In this document: in pieces, positions 26,556 to 35,470 of the stretch
Layout of the letters: the number at the start of each line of letters is the position of its first letter
Numbering within the stretch: the stretch's first letter is position 1
NCBI RefSeq assembly: GCF_016027715.1
Contig: NZ_CP065691.1
Span: 1,955,954 to 2,019,953, forward strand
DNA length: 64,000 nt
DNA from: Lactococcus garvieae
Lineage (GTDB): Bacteria; Bacillota; Bacilli; Lactobacillales; Streptococcaceae
Direction: 5' to 3'
Program-made: the position numbers and the translations under genes
Notes under the pieces: generated by a model
Seen by the model: the letters and a program-made list of their open reading frames with translations, nothing else
What the model was told of the DNA's origin: nothing
Databases searched by the model: none

Positions 26556-27605
26556 ATGTCAAAAGAAACATTGATTTTATTATATGGCGGTCGAAGTGCA
26601 GAACGAGAAGTATCCGTTCTTTCAGCTCAAAGCGTAATGCGCGCAGTAAACTATGATAAATTTACTGTGAAGACTTACTTTATCAGTAAAACTGGTGATT
26701 TTATCAAAACTCAAGAATTCAGGGAAACACCAGCAGAAGACGAACAACTCATGACCAACGAAACGGTTAAAACCGAGCAAAAAGTCGCACCATCTGACAT
26801 TTACGAAAAAGATGCTGTGGTTTTCCCTGTCTTACATGGACCTATGGGCGAAGATGGTTCCATCCAAGGCTTCTTAGAAATTATGCGCCTTGCTTATGTT
26901 GGCCCAAATATCCTATCTGCCAGCAGCACTATGGATAAACTCTTAGCCAAACATGTGTTCAGCGCGGTAGGTGTCCCACAGGTGCCTTATGTTGCGGCGT
27001 ATTCGGATGGAGACCAAGAAAAAATCCATGCAGCTGTCCAAGCCAACCTGACTTTCCCTGTCTTTGTCAAGCCAGCCAACATGGGCTCAAGTGTCGGTAT
27101 CTCTAAAGTAAATAGCCTTGAAGAGCTGGAGGCAGGTCTTGCTGAAGCTTACAAGTATGATAACCGTGTGGTTGTGGAACAAGGTGTAAATGCGCGAGAA
27201 ATAGAATGTGCCGTCCTTGGTAATGGTGGAAAAGTACGCTCAACCCTTCCTGGTGAAGTAGTCAAAGACGTTGATTTCTATGACTACCGTTCAAAATATA
27301 TTGATAACAAAATTGAGATGGCAATCCCTGCAGAAGTACCAGCAGAGATTGCGCAAAAGATGCGCGACTATGCCGAAAAAGCTTATCAAGCGATGAATGG
27401 TACAGGTTTATCACGCTGTGACTTTTTCTATGATGAAAAAGGGGACATTTATCTCAATGAAATTAATGCTATCCCAGGCTTCACACAATGGTCAATGTAT
27501 CCATTGCTCTGGGAAAACATGGGACTTTCATACAGTGACTTGATTGAAGAGTTAGTTACTCTTGCCCAAGAAGCTTTTGAAATCCGTGAAAGTCACCTTC
27601 TATAA
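26556..27605 (+). CDS. ddl: D-alanine--D-alanine ligase
   Basis: A 349-aa ATP-grasp enzyme making the D-Ala-D-Ala dipeptide for peptidoglycan. Visible features are the N-terminal [34 protein letters not shown], the ATP-grasp [14 protein letters not shown] and [10 protein letters not shown]. The omega-loop segment [10 protein letters not shown] has Tyr where D-Ala-D-lactate ligases usually have Phe, so a D-Ala-D-Ala product and vancomycin susceptibility are inferred. The start at 26556 is preceded by GTGGAG. Confidence 0.96.
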   Translation: MSKETLILLYGGRSAEREVSVLSAQSVMRAVNYDKFTVKTYFISKTGDFIKTQEFRETPAEDEQLMTNETVKTEQKVAPSDIYEKDAVVFPVLHGPMGEDGSIQGFLEIMRLAYVGPNILSASSTMDKLLAKHVFSAVGVPQVPYVAAYSDGDQEKIHAAVQANLTFPVFVKPANMGSSVGISKVNSLEELEAGLAEAYKYDNRVVVEQGVNAREIECAVLGNGGKVRSTLPGEVVKDVDFYDYRSKYIDNKIEMAIPAEVPAEIAQKMRDYAEKAYQAMNGTGLSRCDFFYDEKGDIYLNEINAIPGFTQWSMYPLLWENMGLSYSDLIEELVTLAQEAFEIRESHLL

Positions 27606-27611
27606 AAAGAA

Positions 27612-27648
27612 AGAATCTCCAGATGTAACTGTCGGGAGATTTTTTTAT
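27612..27648 (+). terminator. Terminator after ddl
   Basis: AATCTCC (27614-27620) pairs with GGAGATT (27635-27641), followed by a T-run. Confidence 0.8.
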
Positions 27649-27662
27649 AAAATACACGCTCT

Positions 27663-27691
27663 TTGACAAATTATAGAGTCCTCTATATAAT
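27663..27691 (+). promoter_or_regulatory. Consensus promoter with a palindromic operator in its spacer
   Basis: TTGACA (27663-27668), exactly 17 nt, TATAAT (27686-27691) is a perfect sigma-A promoter. The spacer holds the palindrome TATAGAG-TC-CTCTATA (27672-27687), placed where a bound repressor would block RNA polymerase. It probably serves autoregulation of the CstR-like gene. Confidence 0.75.
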
Positions 27692-27713
27692 GATAGGAAA
27701 AGAGGAGATACTA

Positions 27714-27977
27714 ATGGGAACAATTTACGATAGTAAGACCAAAAATAGATTGAAAAGAGCGGATGGTCAGTTGCAAGGCGTTCTGCGGATGTTAGAAGAA
27801 GAAAAAGACTGTGATGCTGTAGTTACGCAGCTCAAAGCAGTGCGTTCGAGTCTTGACAGCTTGATTGGTCTTATAGTGGCGGAAAACTTGCAAAATTGTC
27901 TTCTACTATTAGAAGGCGATGAAAAAGAGCGCGAGAAAAAAATAAGCCAAGCGATTAAAATGATTATAAAAAAATAG
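27714..27977 (+). CDS. CsoR/CstR-family sensor repressor, CstR-like
   Basis: An 87-aa all-helical DUF156 protein. Family members repress copper, formaldehyde or persulfide genes. Cys33 (KDCDAV) and Cys62 (ENLQNC) are present, but the His of the copper-sensing C-H-C triad is missing (Asn at that place). This matches the two-Cys CstR persulfide sensors better than CsoR. The segment ENLQNCLLLLEGDEKE also resembles CstR. GAGGAG precedes the ATG at 27714. No sulfurtransferase, rhodanese or copper ATPase gene is adjacent, so its targets lie elsewhere. Confidence 0.8.
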   Translation: MGTIYDSKTKNRLKRADGQLQGVLRMLEEEKDCDAVVTQLKAVRSSLDSLIGLIVAENLQNCLLLLEGDEKEREKKISQAIKMIIKK

Positions 27978-28042
27978 TAGAGTTCGTCACACATTTACGT
28001 TACACATATCTAAGAAGAAGGGGTGCCTTATGAAGGGACTTT

Positions 28043-28051
28043 TGGTATAAT
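28043..28051 (+). promoter_or_regulatory. Extended -10 of murF, 9 nt before the ATG
   Basis: TGG-TATAAT followed by 9 nt and the murF ATG. There is no ribosome binding site in between. Confidence 0.55.
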
Positions 28052-28060
28052 AAACTCATC

Positions 28061-29392
28061 ATGAAACTTACACTACACGAAATCGCCCGCGCAGTCGGCG
28101 CGACAAATAATTGGTCAGAATTAACAGATATAGAGATTCAAAATATTGAATTTGACAGCCGTAAAATCAAGGAAGGTGATCTTTTCTTACCCCTTAAAGG
28201 TGTAAGAGATGGACATGACTTTATTGAAACAGCTTTTGCCAACGGTGCTGTGGCGACATTTGCTGAAAAAGAAGTCGCACAGTCACACTTACGTGTTGAG
28301 GATTGCTTGCAGGCTCTTCAAAAACTTGCCCAGTATTACTTGGAAAAAATGAAGGTCGAAGTCATTGCTGTTACGGGATCAAATGGTAAAACCACAACCA
28401 AAGATATGATCCACGCCGTCCTTTCTGAGAAGTATAAAACCTATAAAACGCAGGGCAATTATAATAATGAAATAGGCATGCCTTACACTGTCTTGCACAT
28501 GCCAGACGATACGGAAAAAATTGTGCTTGAGATGGGAATGGATCGTCTGGGGGATATTGACTTGCTCTCGGAAATAGCAAAACCCAAAATCGCACTTGTG
28601 ACCCTTATTGGTGAGTCTCACTTGGAATTTTTTGGCACACGGGAAAAAATTGCTGAAGGAAAACTTGGTATTACCTCTGGCTTGCGTCCTGAGGGGGAAC
28701 TCATCGTTCCTGCCGATAAGATTATTAACAAATATTTGCCTGCCGATACAAAAATCACACGCTTTGGTGCAGATGAAGATATCTTTGTTACGAAGCTTAT
28801 CGAGCACAAAGATCAGTTGAGTTTCACAACCAACTTCTTAGATACAGAGCTTACAATTCCAGTTCCAGGGAAATTTAATGCAACCAATGCCATGCTTGCA
28901 GCTTATGTCGGGACACGAGTGGGTGTCGAAGAAGATAAGATAGCGCACGCTCTAGCAAACGTAAGTTTGACCCGTAATCGGACAGAGTGGAAAAAAGCCA
29001 GCAATGGCGCAGATATCCTGAGTGATGTCTATAATGCCAACCCTACAGCTATGAAGTTGATATTAGAAACCTTCCAAGTTCTTCCTAAAAATGCAGAAGG
29101 ACGCAAAATGGCTGTTCTCGCGGATATGCTTGAACTCGGAGTACAAGCTCCTGAGTTACATGCAAGTATATCCCAAGCCATTGATTTCTCTACTCTAGAT
29201 CATGTTTACTTATATGGCGAACTAATGAGAAACCTTTGGAAAGAACTGCCGCAAGACAAAGTTTCTTATTTTACAGACTTGTCTGAGTTGACAGCGAAAG
29301 TAAAAATGGAGCTTCAACCCCAAGATCAACTTTTACTTAAAGGTTCCAACAGTATGAACTTAGGGGCGATAGTCGAAGAATTACAAAAATAA
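28061..29392 (+). CDS. murF: UDP-MurNAc-tripeptide--D-alanyl-D-alanine ligase
   Basis: A 443-aa Mur ligase adding D-Ala-D-Ala to the UDP-MurNAc-tripeptide. The ATP-binding loop VTGSNGKTTT is at 105-113. The central domain has the family string YNNEIGMPYTVL, and the C-terminal domain carries NANPTAMK and LLKGSNSMNLG. It is separated from ddl only by the small CstR-like gene, so the two enzymes that make and use D-Ala-D-Ala are near neighbours. The start codon has no Shine-Dalgarno (see promoter entry). Confidence 0.96.
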   Translation: MKLTLHEIARAVGATNNWSELTDIEIQNIEFDSRKIKEGDLFLPLKGVRDGHDFIETAFANGAVATFAEKEVAQSHLRVEDCLQALQKLAQYYLEKMKVEVIAVTGSNGKTTTKDMIHAVLSEKYKTYKTQGNYNNEIGMPYTVLHMPDDTEKIVLEMGMDRLGDIDLLSEIAKPKIALVTLIGESHLEFFGTREKIAEGKLGITSGLRPEGELIVPADKIINKYLPADTKITRFGADEDIFVTKLIEHKDQLSFTTNFLDTELTIPVPGKFNATNAMLAAYVGTRVGVEEDKIAHALANVSLTRNRTEWKKASNGADILSDVYNANPTAMKLILETFQVLPKNAEGRKMAVLADMLELGVQAPELHASISQAIDFSTLDHVYLYGELMRNLWKELPQDKVSYFTDLSELTAKVKMELQPQDQLLLKGSNSMNLGAIVEELQK

Positions 29393-29496
29393 GCATGCAA
29401 GTGCTTTTTTTTGTGGCTAAAATAGAAGAAAATGTTCGGAAATGACGTATAAAAATTTTAAATGACAAAAATTTAGAAAAACTAAGTAGAAAACTC

Positions 29497-29525
29497 TTTA
29501 CAATTTAGATTGAATTAAGTATAAT
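29497..29525 (+). promoter_or_regulatory. Promoter of the peptide transporter operon
   Basis: TTTACA (29497-29502), 17 nt, TATAAT (29520-29525). The transcript would start near 29532. Confidence 0.7.
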
Positions 29526-29538
29526 AAAGAACATAATA

Positions 29539-29553
29539 AATTTTCAGACAATA
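29539..29553. promoter_or_regulatory. CodY box in the leader of the peptide transporter operon
   Basis: AATTTTCAGACAATA matches AATTTTCWGAAAATT at 13 of 15 positions. It lies just downstream of the predicted start of transcription, a position suited to roadblock repression. CodY repression of peptide transport genes is established in Lactococcus lactis. Confidence 0.7.
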
Positions 29554-29603
29554 ATAAACAAATGCAAAATTGTCGGATAAGTCAAACAGAAAGAGGATGT
29601 TAC

Positions 29604-31277
29604 ATGAATAATTGGAAAAAGGTATCATTAGGGACTCTTGCCCTAGCTTCGGTAGGGCTCTTAGCAGCATGTGGAAATGGCGGAGGCGATTCAAAAACTG
29701 CTACTCCACAACTTTCAGTTCCTACAAACATTGCTACATTGGACTCAGGCTTGGCAACAGACACATATTCAAACCTTTTCATCGGGAACACTCAAGAAGG
29801 TTTAACACGTGTTGACGAAGAAGGTGTTGCTCAAAATGCTTTGGCTTCTGACATTAAAGTATCAGACGATGGTTTGACTTACACTATTACATTGCGTGAA
29901 GGTCTTAAATGGTCAAATGGAGATTCACTGACAGCAAACGACTTCCTTTATTCATGGCAACGTGCTGTAAACCCAGCAACAGGTTCACAATACGCTTACT
30001 TGCTTGGTAACATCAAAAACGCCAATGAAATCAACTCAGGAAAAATTAAAGACCTCAATGAATTGGGCGTTAAAGTCAAAGGTGACACAGAGATTGTTGT
30101 AACATTGACACAACCTACACCATACTTTAAGTTCCTTCTTGCTAACTCTGTTTACATGCCTGTAAATAAAGGCGCAGTTGAGGAATTTGGTAAACAGTAC
30201 GGTACTTCATCTGATAAAGTTGTTTACTCTGGACCATTCATGTTCAAGAAAGATGCAGGTTGGACTGGTACAAACAACAGCTATTCACTTGTGAAAAACC
30301 CAGATTACTATGACAAAGACGGTGTAAAATCAGAAGAAATTGGTTACACTGTACAATCAAACCCAAATACAGCCGTTCAGCTCTTTAAACAAGGCAAATT
30401 GGACCAAGCAAGTTTGAACACTATGGACTTGTACAATGCCAACAAAGACTATAATGATGGTAAAGACCTTGTTGTCTTAAAAGAAGCAACAACAGCTTAC
30501 CTTCAATATAACCAATCAGGTGGTGGTACATCAAGCCCAGAAGTAGCTAAAGCTCTTCAAAACAAAAATATCCGTGATGCAATTAACTTAGCAACTGACC
30601 GTAAAGGTATCGTTGATCAGTTTATCCCAGCGGGTACAGTGGCTGAAACATTTACACCAGCAGGTATGTCTGTAACAGCAGATGGTACTGACTTTGCAGA
30701 ATTTGCAAAACAAGATTATAAATACGATGCAGCGAAAGCTAAAGAACTTTGGGAAAAAGGTCTGAAAGAAGTCGGCGTAACATCATTGAATATTCAATAT
30801 ACAACAGATGCTGATGCCCCAGTTTCAAAATCTACTGCAGACTTCTTGCAAGCATCGCTTTCTAAAGCATTGCCAGGCTTGACACTTACTCAAAAAATCG
30901 TTCCTTTCCAACAACGTTTGAAAGATTCACAAAACCAAAACTTTGATATAGTTCTCTCTCTTTGGGGTGGTGACTACGCTGAACCATCAACATTCTTGCA
31001 ACTCTTTGCAGATGGCTCAGGTTATAACGATGGGAAATTTGACAACCCTGCCTACCAAGCAGCTTGGACTAAAGCATCTACATTGCCAACGGTATTGGAT
31101 GACAAAGCACGTGATGAAGCGTATAAAGAAGCAGAAACTGCCCTCTTTAGCGAATCAAGCATTAACCCACTTTATTACCGTGCAACACCAGCGCTCCGTA
31201 ACCAACACCTTAAAGGTTTACAATTCAACTCAACAGGTTTGACTTACGATCTCAAAGGTGTTTACATCGAAAAATAG
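29604..31277 (+). CDS. oppA: Peptide ABC transporter substrate-binding lipoprotein
   Basis: A 557-aa extracytoplasmic peptide-binding protein of the OppA/DppA family (SBP_bac_5). The lipobox LLAACG puts the lipidated Cys at residue 23. Family strings include SDDGLTYTITLREGLKWSNGDSLTANDFLYSWQ and the C-terminal NPLYYRATPALRN. The operon order A-B-C-D-F matches the lactococcal Opt/Dpp system, which takes up di-, tri- and oligopeptides, rather than the classical lactococcal D-F-B-C-A opp order. It is preceded by a CodY-like box and GAGG before the ATG at 29604. Confidence 0.93.
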   Translation: MNNWKKVSLGTLALASVGLLAACGNGGGDSKTATPQLSVPTNIATLDSGLATDTYSNLFIGNTQEGLTRVDEEGVAQNALASDIKVSDDGLTYTITLREGLKWSNGDSLTANDFLYSWQRAVNPATGSQYAYLLGNIKNANEINSGKIKDLNELGVKVKGDTEIVVTLTQPTPYFKFLLANSVYMPVNKGAVEEFGKQYGTSSDKVVYSGPFMFKKDAGWTGTNNSYSLVKNPDYYDKDGVKSEEIGYTVQSNPNTAVQLFKQGKLDQASLNTMDLYNANKDYNDGKDLVVLKEATTAYLQYNQSGGGTSSPEVAKALQNKNIRDAINLATDRKGIVDQFIPAGTVAETFTPAGMSVTADGTDFAEFAKQDYKYDAAKAKELWEKGLKEVGVTSLNIQYTTDADAPVSKSTADFLQASLSKALPGLTLTQKIVPFQQRLKDSQNQNFDIVLSLWGGDYAEPSTFLQLFADGSGYNDGKFDNPAYQAAWTKASTLPTVLDDKARDEAYKEAETALFSESSINPLYYRATPALRNQHLKGLQFNSTGLTYDLKGVYIEK

Positions 31278-31299
31278 TAGGCACTAACATCAAACGAAT

Positions 31300-31326
31300 A
31301 AGTAGGGCTTATTAGGCCTACTTTTC
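31300..31326 (+). terminator. Intercistronic hairpin between oppA and oppB (attenuating terminator)
   Basis: AAGTAGG (31300-31306) pairs with CCTACTT (31317-31323), followed by a short T stretch. A leaky terminator or 3'-end stabiliser would raise binding protein over permease. Confidence 0.55.
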
Positions 31327-31350
31327 GTGCTTTTATTAAGGAATTTTTAT

Positions 31351-32268
31351 ATGTTAGCTAAATATCTTGTAAAACGTATCTTATTGATGCTCTTGACACT
31401 ATTTGTAGTTATTACAGCGACGTTCTTCCTCATGCAGATCATGCCAGGAACGCCCTTTAATAACCCCAAATTAACCCCTGAGCAAATTCAACAATTAAAT
31501 GTTGCATATGGTTTGGATAAACCACTGATTGTTCAGTATTTTATCTACCTTCAAAATGCTTTCACTGGTAACTTCGGAACTTCATTTACCTTTGCCAACC
31601 AACCTGTAAGTACAATGATTGGACAACGCTTGCCTGTTTCGGCTCAGCTTGGTTTTGAAGCTTTGATTATTGGTGTTGTTGTAGGAACATTCTTTGGTGT
31701 TGTTGCTGCACGCTTCAAAAATACTTGGATTGATGGACTTTTAAGTATCATCTCCACTGTCTTCTTCTCAGTACCTTCCTTCATTGTTGGTACTTTGCTC
31801 CTCCTTTACTTTGGTTATACTTGGGAACTCTTGCCAGTATCAGGTTGGGGAACCTTTTCTCAAACCATCTTGCCAGCCTTAGCGCTCTCTTTTGCACCTA
31901 TGTCTCAGGTTATGAGTTTCGTTCGTGCACAGATGATTGAGTCACTGTCATCAGATTATATCTTATTGGCACGTGCTAAAGGTTTGTCTGATCGTGAAGT
32001 ACTCTGGAAACACGCGATTCGTAATTCATTGATTCCGATGCTGACATTGATCGGTCCGATGAGTGCGGGGCTTCTTACAGGTTCTGTACTTATTGAGTCA
32101 ATCTTCTCAATACCAGGTATTGGGCAACAGTTCGTTCAGTCGATTCCATCAAAAGACTTCCCAGTCATTATGGGAACAACGGTCGTCTATGCTGTGATGT
32201 TGATGGCAATGATTTTAATCACTGACATTATTACAGCGTTTGTTGACCCACGTGTGCGTTTAGACTAG
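31351..32268 (+). CDS. oppB: Peptide ABC transporter permease B
   Basis: A 305-aa membrane permease with six predicted spans. The N-terminus AKYLVKRILLMLLTLFVVITATFFLMQIMPGTPF is diagnostic for OppB/DppB. The coupling loop DYILLARAKGLSDREVLWKHAIRNSLIP and the SVLIESIFSIPGIG block are intact. AAGGAA lies 7 nt before the ATG at 31351; an upstream in-frame start lies in the hairpin region and is rejected. Confidence 0.95.
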   Translation: MLAKYLVKRILLMLLTLFVVITATFFLMQIMPGTPFNNPKLTPEQIQQLNVAYGLDKPLIVQYFIYLQNAFTGNFGTSFTFANQPVSTMIGQRLPVSAQLGFEALIIGVVVGTFFGVVAARFKNTWIDGLLSIISTVFFSVPSFIVGTLLLLYFGYTWELLPVSGWGTFSQTILPALALSFAPMSQVMSFVRAQMIESLSSDYILLARAKGLSDREVLWKHAIRNSLIPMLTLIGPMSAGLLTGSVLIESIFSIPGIGQQFVQSIPSKDFPVIMGTTVVYAVMLMAMILITDIITAFVDPRVRLD

Positions 32269-32283
32269 AAGGGAGGGAAGAAA

Positions 32284-33318
32284 ATGGAAAATATTAACAG
32301 TAAATTTAAACTTGTAACAAATCGCGACTTTGAAGCGAGCGAAGCAATCGCAAAACCTGCCCTCACTTTTTGGCAAGACGCTTGGCGACGTTTCAAGAAA
32401 AACAAAATCGCAATGGTTGCGATGGTTGTCGTTGTCTTCACTCTTTTGTTCTCTGTGGTTTCAACAGTTTTTGTTCCTCAATCGGAAGCCAATAACTTTG
32501 ACCCAAACCAGGTTCAAACCTATAAAAACTTACCTCCAAAGCTGGGAAATGTAAATATCCCGGGTTGGAATGGTAACTTTGCTGCTCCAGGTAGCACGAT
32601 AGCTGAAGATCTCTATAAAGTTCAAAGTGTTCCAGAAGGTACATCTTTCATCTTTGGTACAGATGCCTTAGGACGTTCTATTGCTAAACGTACGATTGTC
32701 GGTTTGCGTATCTCCTTGATTATCGCCTTCGCTTCGATTGTCTTTGATGTCCTCATCGGTATCACCTATGGTCTAATCTCTGGATGGATTGGCGGAAAAG
32801 TTGACACCGTAATGCAGCGTATCATTGAAATCATCAGTTCTATCCCAAGTTTGGTTATTGTAACCATGTTTGGACTTTTGCTGGGACAAGGGATAATTTC
32901 AATCGTCCTTGCTATCGGTCTCTTTATCTGGACCGGTATTGCCCGGCAGGTGCGGAATATGACCCTGTCTCTGAAAGAACGAGAATTTGTTCTGGCTGCG
33001 AAAACTTTAGGGGCTAGTCCATTTAAAATCATGGTTAAACACCTTATTCCAAATATGCTGGGTGTTATCATCGTTCAAATTATGTTTGATATACCATCGG
33101 TTATCTTCTTTGAAGCTGTTCTTTCTGCGATTAACTTAGGTGTTAAACCGCCAACAGCATCATTGGGTTCATTGATTTCTGATGGTATTCAAAGCTTGCA
33201 ATTCTATCCGTTCCAAGTTGCAGTACCTGCCGTAGTCTTGTCGCTCTTGTCACTCGCCTTCTTCCTCTTTGGTTACGGCTTGCGTGACGCATTTGATCCA
33301 AAATCTGGTCAAGACTAA
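32284..33318 (+). CDS. oppC: Peptide ABC transporter permease C
   Basis: A 344-aa partner permease with a cytoplasmic N-terminus, a first span at about 41-63, and a large extracytoplasmic loop ending in FGTDALGRSIAKR, the OppC/DppC family signature. The coupling loop is EFVLAAKTLGASPFKIMVKHLIPN. It has GGGAGGGAAG before the ATG and lies 15 nt after oppB. Confidence 0.95.
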   Translation: MENINSKFKLVTNRDFEASEAIAKPALTFWQDAWRRFKKNKIAMVAMVVVVFTLLFSVVSTVFVPQSEANNFDPNQVQTYKNLPPKLGNVNIPGWNGNFAAPGSTIAEDLYKVQSVPEGTSFIFGTDALGRSIAKRTIVGLRISLIIAFASIVFDVLIGITYGLISGWIGGKVDTVMQRIIEIISSIPSLVIVTMFGLLLGQGIISIVLAIGLFIWTGIARQVRNMTLSLKEREFVLAAKTLGASPFKIMVKHLIPNMLGVIIVQIMFDIPSVIFFEAVLSAINLGVKPPTASLGSLISDGIQSLQFYPFQVAVPAVVLSLLSLAFFLFGYGLRDAFDPKSGQD

Positions 33319-33334
33319 GAAATGAGGAAGTAAA

Positions 33335-34396
33335 ATGACTGAAAAAGAAGAAAAAGTACTTGAAGTAAAAAATCTGCATGTTAATTTTAAAACGTATGCT
33401 GGGAAGGTTAAAGCCATCCGTGATGTTTCGTTTGATTTGAAAAAAGGCGAAACCTTAGCCATCGTTGGGGAGTCATGATCAGGTAAATCTGTAACGACAA
33501 AAACCTTGATGGGACTAAATGCAGCAAACGCAGAGATTCCTAATGGACAAATCCTTTTCAAAGGACGAAATCTCTTAGATATAAAAGAAGAAGATTGGCA
33601 AAAAATCCGTGGAAATGAAATTTCGATGATTTTCCAAGACCCGATGACGTCATTGGATCCTACTATGCGTATCGGTAACCAAATTGCTGAACCCTTGATC
33701 AAGCACAGAGGCATGAAGAAAAAAGCCGCCTTGGTAAAAGCTTTGGAACTCATGAAAGCTGTTGGTATTCCACAAAGTGAACAACATATCAATGACTACC
33801 CGCACCAATGGTCTGGAGGGATGCGTCAACGTGCCGTTATCGCGATTGCGCTGGCTGCTGATCCCGAAATTCTTATCGCAGATGAGCCAACGACAGCCTT
33901 AGATGTAACGATTCAAGCACAAATCATGCAAATGATGTCAGAGTTGCAACAACGTATCGAGTCATCAATCATCTTTATTACCCACGACTTGGGTGTGGTT
34001 GCTGGCTTTGCGGACCGTGTTGCTGTGATGTATGCGGGAGAAATCGTTGAGTTTGGGACTGTGGAAGAAATCTTCTACAACCCGCAACATCCATACACAT
34101 GGGGCTTGCTTGACTCAATGCCAACGGTTGATACCGATGGAGAACGTCTTGTTTCTATCCCTGGTACGCCTCCAGACTTGCTTCACCCACCAAAAGGTGA
34201 TGCGTTCGCGCTGCGTAACCAACATGCTTTGGAAATTGATTTTGAAGAAGAACCGCCTTACTTTGAAGTTTCACCGACTCATCAAGTTAAATCTTGGCTT
34301 TTAGATGAGCGTTCACCAAAAGTAACGCCTTCTGAAAATATCCAGCACCGTTGGGCACGTTGGCAAGTAATGAAAATGAAGGGAAATGCTGAATAA
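33335..34396 (+). pseudogene. oppD: Peptide ABC transporter ATPase D, interrupted by an in-frame TGA in Walker A
   Basis: The frame from ATG 33335 (GAGGAAG upstream) to TAA 34394-34396 encodes a 353-codon OppD-type ATPase. Codon 48 (33476-33478) is TGA where the Walker A motif GES-G-SGKS needs Gly (GGA), a single-base change. Everything else is intact: QDPMTSLDP, SGGMRQRAVIA, ADEPTTALDVT, and the C-terminal oligopeptide-transport domain ending in the downstream overlap with oppF. Re-initiation at the internal ATG near 33506 would give a protein without the P-loop. Without read-through the transporter loses one of its two ATPases. A sequencing error or a recent mutation are both possible. Confidence 0.88.
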
Positions 34397-35331
34397 TGAC
34401 TGAAGATAGAAAAAAACTTGTCGAATTCAAGGGCGTGGACCTGGTTTTCAACAAGGGTAAAAAAAATGTCAACAAGGCGATCAATGATGTTTCTTTTCAC
34501 ATTTATGAAGGAGAAACATTTGGTCTTGTAGGTGAATCAGGATCTGGTAAAACAACTATCGGCCGTGCGATCATGAAGCTATATGATATTAATAAAGGTG
34601 AAATTCACTTCAACGGCAAAGATGTGAGCAAGATTAAAGGTACTGAACTTAAAAAATTCCGTGAAAAAGTACAGATGATTTTCCAAGACCCGCAAGCTTC
34701 GTTAAATGGAAGAATGCGTGTTAAAGATATCATTGCTGAGGGAATCGATGTCAACGGCTTAGCAAAAAACTCAAGTGAACGTACAGAAAAAGTTAGAGAG
34801 TTGCTTCAACTTGTTGGTTTAAATCAAGACCATATGACACGTTATCCTCATGAGTTCTCTGGAGGACAGCGCCAACGTATCGGTATCGCCCGTGCCTTGG
34901 CAGTCAATCCTAAATTTATCGTAGCAGATGAGCCAATTTCGGCATTGGATGTATCTATCCAGGCTCAGGTTGTTAATTTGATGCGTGATATTCAAGAAAA
35001 AGAAGGTTTAACTTATCTTTTTATTGCCCATGATTTATCTATGGTTAAATATATCTCCGACCGTATCGGTGTGATGCACTGGGGTAAAATTCTTGAAATA
35101 GGATCTTCTGAGCAAGTTTATAATAATGCTCTCCATCCTTATACTCAATCACTGCTCAGCGCTATTCCAGCGCCAGACCCAATCTCAGAACGTAGTCGTG
35201 TGCCTCAGGCTTACGATCCCACAGCTGAGCTGGACGGGCAGCCTCGTGAACTCCGTGAAATTACGCCAGGACATTTTGTCCTTTCTACTGAAGCAGAAGC
35301 TGCTGAATATAGGAAAATTGCGATTTCATAA
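34396..35331 (+). CDS. oppF: Peptide ABC transporter ATPase F
   Basis: A 311-aa ATPase with an intact Walker A (VGESGSGKT, about 45-53), Q-loop QMIFQDPQASLNGRM, signature SGGQRQRIGIARAL and Walker B FIVADEPISALD. It forms the heterodimeric engine with OppD. Its ATG overlaps the oppD stop (TAATG), so translation is probably coupled to the final part of oppD; the nonsense codon in oppD could therefore be polar. Confidence 0.95.
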   Translation: MTEDRKKLVEFKGVDLVFNKGKKNVNKAINDVSFHIYEGETFGLVGESGSGKTTIGRAIMKLYDINKGEIHFNGKDVSKIKGTELKKFREKVQMIFQDPQASLNGRMRVKDIIAEGIDVNGLAKNSSERTEKVRELLQLVGLNQDHMTRYPHEFSGGQRQRIGIARALAVNPKFIVADEPISALDVSIQAQVVNLMRDIQEKEGLTYLFIAHDLSMVKYISDRIGVMHWGKILEIGSSEQVYNNALHPYTQSLLSAIPAPDPISERSRVPQAYDPTAELDGQPRELREITPGHFVLSTEAEAAEYRKIAIS

Positions 35332-35336
35332 AAAAT

Positions 35337-35366
35337 AAACTGCACCCTCCAAGGTGTAGTTTTTTG
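35337..35366 (+). terminator. Terminator of the peptide transporter operon
   Basis: ACTGCACC (35339-35346) pairs with GGTGTAGT (35353-35360), then a T-run. Confidence 0.85.
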
Positions 35367-35470
35367 ATAGATAAATAGATTGTTTTATTTTTGAATTCAC
35401 TATAAATGGTATAAAATTAACTTAAGAGTGAATTGTCGTGTAGATTTATTTACAAGAAAAGGAGGGATAT

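Noticed and set aside
33506-34396. Annotating the downstream part of oppD as an intact 296-aa ATPase
   Set aside because: The internal ATG has no ribosome site and the product would lack the Walker A motif; the upstream frame is clearly the true N-terminus cut by TGA.
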